From Caenorhabditis remanei (lineage: Eukaryota; Nematoda; Chromadorea; Rhabditida; Rhabditidae), in contig NC_071329.1 of assembly GCF_010183535.1 (NCBI RefSeq), positions 16,630,879 through 16,694,878 of the forward strand: a stretch of DNA of 64,000 nt. Direction: 5' to 3'. Under the pieces are notes generated by a model. It worked only from the letters and a program-made list of their open reading frames with translations. It did no database searches and was not told where the DNA came from. Positions 62,333 to 64,000 of the stretch are shown one piece after another. The position numbers were made by a program, and so were the translations under genes. Numbering within the stretch: the first letter of the stretch is position 1; each line of letters opens with the position of its first letter.

Positions 62333-63056
62333 ATTTGTTGTATGACTACATTTTTTTGTCTGAAATTGTTTATCGGGAAATAAAATAAAGATTCACTATA
62401 TTTGTCCCGTAATTTCTCTGTTCTTACAAGGAAATCATCTAGGGTTCTCTTTGAAAATACATATCTCATTCATTTGATGAAAAACTGGAAATAAATGGGC
62501 GTGAGATAGGAAAAAGTTGCTCATTTTGTGTTACTGACTATGAGAAGCAGAGTTGAAGGAAGTGATCAAAGAAGAACATGACCGAATCGAGATGGAGAAT
62601 GTGTGAGTGGGAAGCAGGAATCAGAATCAGGGAGCATGACCCATGAGCAATTGGCTCCGCGACAATTCACAACTGTGACATTTCGCAACTGCGACACTTC
62701 GCAACTGCGACACTTCGCAACTCACGTATGTTTCGCAACTACGACACTTCGCAACTGCGACGTTTCGCAACCATGAAAATAGCAATGGTTCAACCTAGTT
62801 TGGTCAAAACAAATTTCTGATATCTAATTGATTTCGCATGTTCCCGGACCCCTTTTTATAATTTTATAATTACTATAATTACTGTTCATTAATTGCCTCC
62901 AAATATCCTCGAGTTTTGTGGAATTGTTCCTGCAAATTAGCCATCACTTCACTGAGATCCAAATTCGTGGAATAAGCTATCGTAAACTCCGTCCCAACTT
63001 CTTTTCCATTTTGCACCCATTATTTTATAATTTTTGCGACTGTATTTATGTGCAGA
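62333..63056. other. Intergenic with minisatellite
   Basis: Apart from the poly(A) signal of gene W near 62380 and the tandem repeat at 62658-62775, nothing is recognised. Confidence 0.45.
62658..62775. repeat. Minisatellite, TTCGCAACTGCGACAC unit
   Basis: About seven copies of a 16-bp unit, TTCGCAACTGCGACAC, with single changes and one short interruption (TCACGTATG). The unit contains a partial palindrome (GCAACTGC). Confidence 0.8.
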
Positions 63057-63196
63057 CCATCAAGTCGGAACCGCACACTTTTGTTCGAAAGCTTCTCAAG
63101 ACCGATTACTTTATCGCTTGTGCCAAAAATGACATTTTTGGCGGAACGAACTATTTCAAGGTCGGCGTTAGTGGGCTTATCGATGATCGTGGAAAA
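63057..63196 (+). CDS. Possible exon of unknown gene
   Basis: A TTTATGTGCAG acceptor and a CTCT|GTAAGT donor bracket an open stretch that reads like protein (SEPHTFVRKLLKTDYFIAC; GGTNYFKVGVSGLIDDRGKL). I found no partner exon upstream or downstream and recognise no family. It may be a fragment of a decayed gene. Confidence 0.3.
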
Positions 63197-63268
63197 CTCT
63201 GTAAGTGGAAGGCTATCAGTTTTTACGTTTGATAAAATGTTTTTGTAAGTCTGAGAGAGCGGAGCCAA

Positions 63269-63322
63269 TTGATAATGATAATGATAGTGATAATGATAAT
63301 AAAAATGATAATAATCAATGTC
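63269..63322. repeat. GATAAT microsatellite
   Basis: Repeated GATAATGATAATGATA with a few substitutions, reading as Asp-Asn repeats in one frame. Simple repeat. Confidence 0.8.
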
Positions 63323-64000
63323 AGAATGTCAGCCAAAATAAACGAGTCCGGCTTGACCCAGATTTAAACTTCGACTACGCTCAGAATTTGAATGTATATA
63401 TCGTATGGACCGTCCATAACCCGTCCATACACCTGTATTTTGAATGATGTTCCATTGATTGGAACAAGAAATCGCGGCGCGTCGGAGTCTAAAGATATCA
63501 ATGATTGTCTTTAAAAATAATTTTATAACTCACTGATCATTAACCTCCTCCAGGAAAAAAATATAATGCGAAATAAAGATTGCAATCTAAACAAAATGTA
63601 CCTAAAACAGACTGAAATAATAGAAGACCAGGAATGGCGCATCCTGCCTTTTACATGGAAGTCCCACCTCGAGTAGGGTGATAAAATTGGCGCCCTATTA
63701 TTCTCCCTTGTAATCCTTAATAAATAATTGAAACTTCAAACCAAACTGATGTACAGTACCGCTCAAATGGCTATCAACTTTGGCTGTTTTTTGTGAAAAA
63801 TGACCAAATTTGACAGTGTATTTCAGTGTCACCTGATTGTCCGGCAAACTTTATTTTGTATGGGTTGGAAAAAACAAAAATAGTACATAATTTTTGTAGT
63901 TGACCATTTTTTTGTAGGGGCAACATCTTGAAAGTTACACGCCTTCCCAAAACCGACGAAATTTCGGAGCTTTTCAATTTGACAACCTGTAACTTTCCTG
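63323..64000. other. Right-end non-coding stretch
   Basis: No exon supported. Near 63900-63920 the string TTTTTTTGTAGGGGC recalls the arms of the 1879-2154 element, so a partial copy may continue past the window. Confidence 0.3.

Noticed and set aside
63020..63268. Minus-strand 82-codon ORF
   Set aside because: It overlaps the better-supported plus-strand exon candidate, which has both splice sites.

Overview
The window looks like an autosomal arm of a Caenorhabditis nematode. Introns are mostly 45-60 bp with TTTCAG acceptors, the DNA is AT-rich, and the gene families are typical of worm chromosome arms: MATH-BTB, BTB, F-box-like and DUF281-like secreted genes, packed among small inverted-repeat transposons. 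The species cannot be fixed from sequence alone. All exon coordinates were derived by hand from reading frames, splice consensus and comparison among paralogs inside the window.

Layout. 0.7-2.5 kb holds two MATH-BTB fragments. 3.3-13.5 kb is a head-to-tail minus-strand array of five coiled-coil + MATH + BTB genes (A-E): D and E look intact, A has lost a splice donor, and B and C share a 10-bp deletion that truncates the C terminus. 13.8-15.0 kb is a plus-strand MATH-BTB gene (F). 15.6-25.0 kb has an F-box-like gene (G), a lysine-rich probable nuclear protein (H), a secreted-type gene (I), a MATH-BTB gene interrupted by a transposon (J) and a gene with three tandem F-box-like exons (K). 25.5-35.4 kb carries MATH-BTB genes L and M (+) and N-R (-). 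36.1-47.9 kb holds BTB genes S, T and U: S is intact, T is a pseudogene split by a DNA transposon and by a young Ty3/gypsy-type LTR retrotransposon, U is a remnant.

42.9-59.1 kb is an 8.3-kb near-identical tandem duplication. Its second unit starts inside the retrotransposon, so it carries Gag-PR and the 5' LTR but no RT/integrase. 59.3-62.3 kb is a secreted gene with two DUF281-like units; its second intron contains a 1.86-kb Helitron-like element that itself carries a gag-like coiled-coil ORF. The last 1.7 kb has a minisatellite, a microsatellite and one possible exon.

Functionally, the MATH-BTB and F-box-like proteins are expected (from family knowledge) to be substrate adaptors for CUL-3 and SCF ubiquitin ligases. 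The region shows several stages of gene birth and decay: fresh insertions with intact target-site duplications, splice-site loss, frameshifts, shared deletions and nested insertions. At least eight distinguishable transposon families are visible, several with exact target-site duplications that can be checked against empty paralogous sites in the same window.
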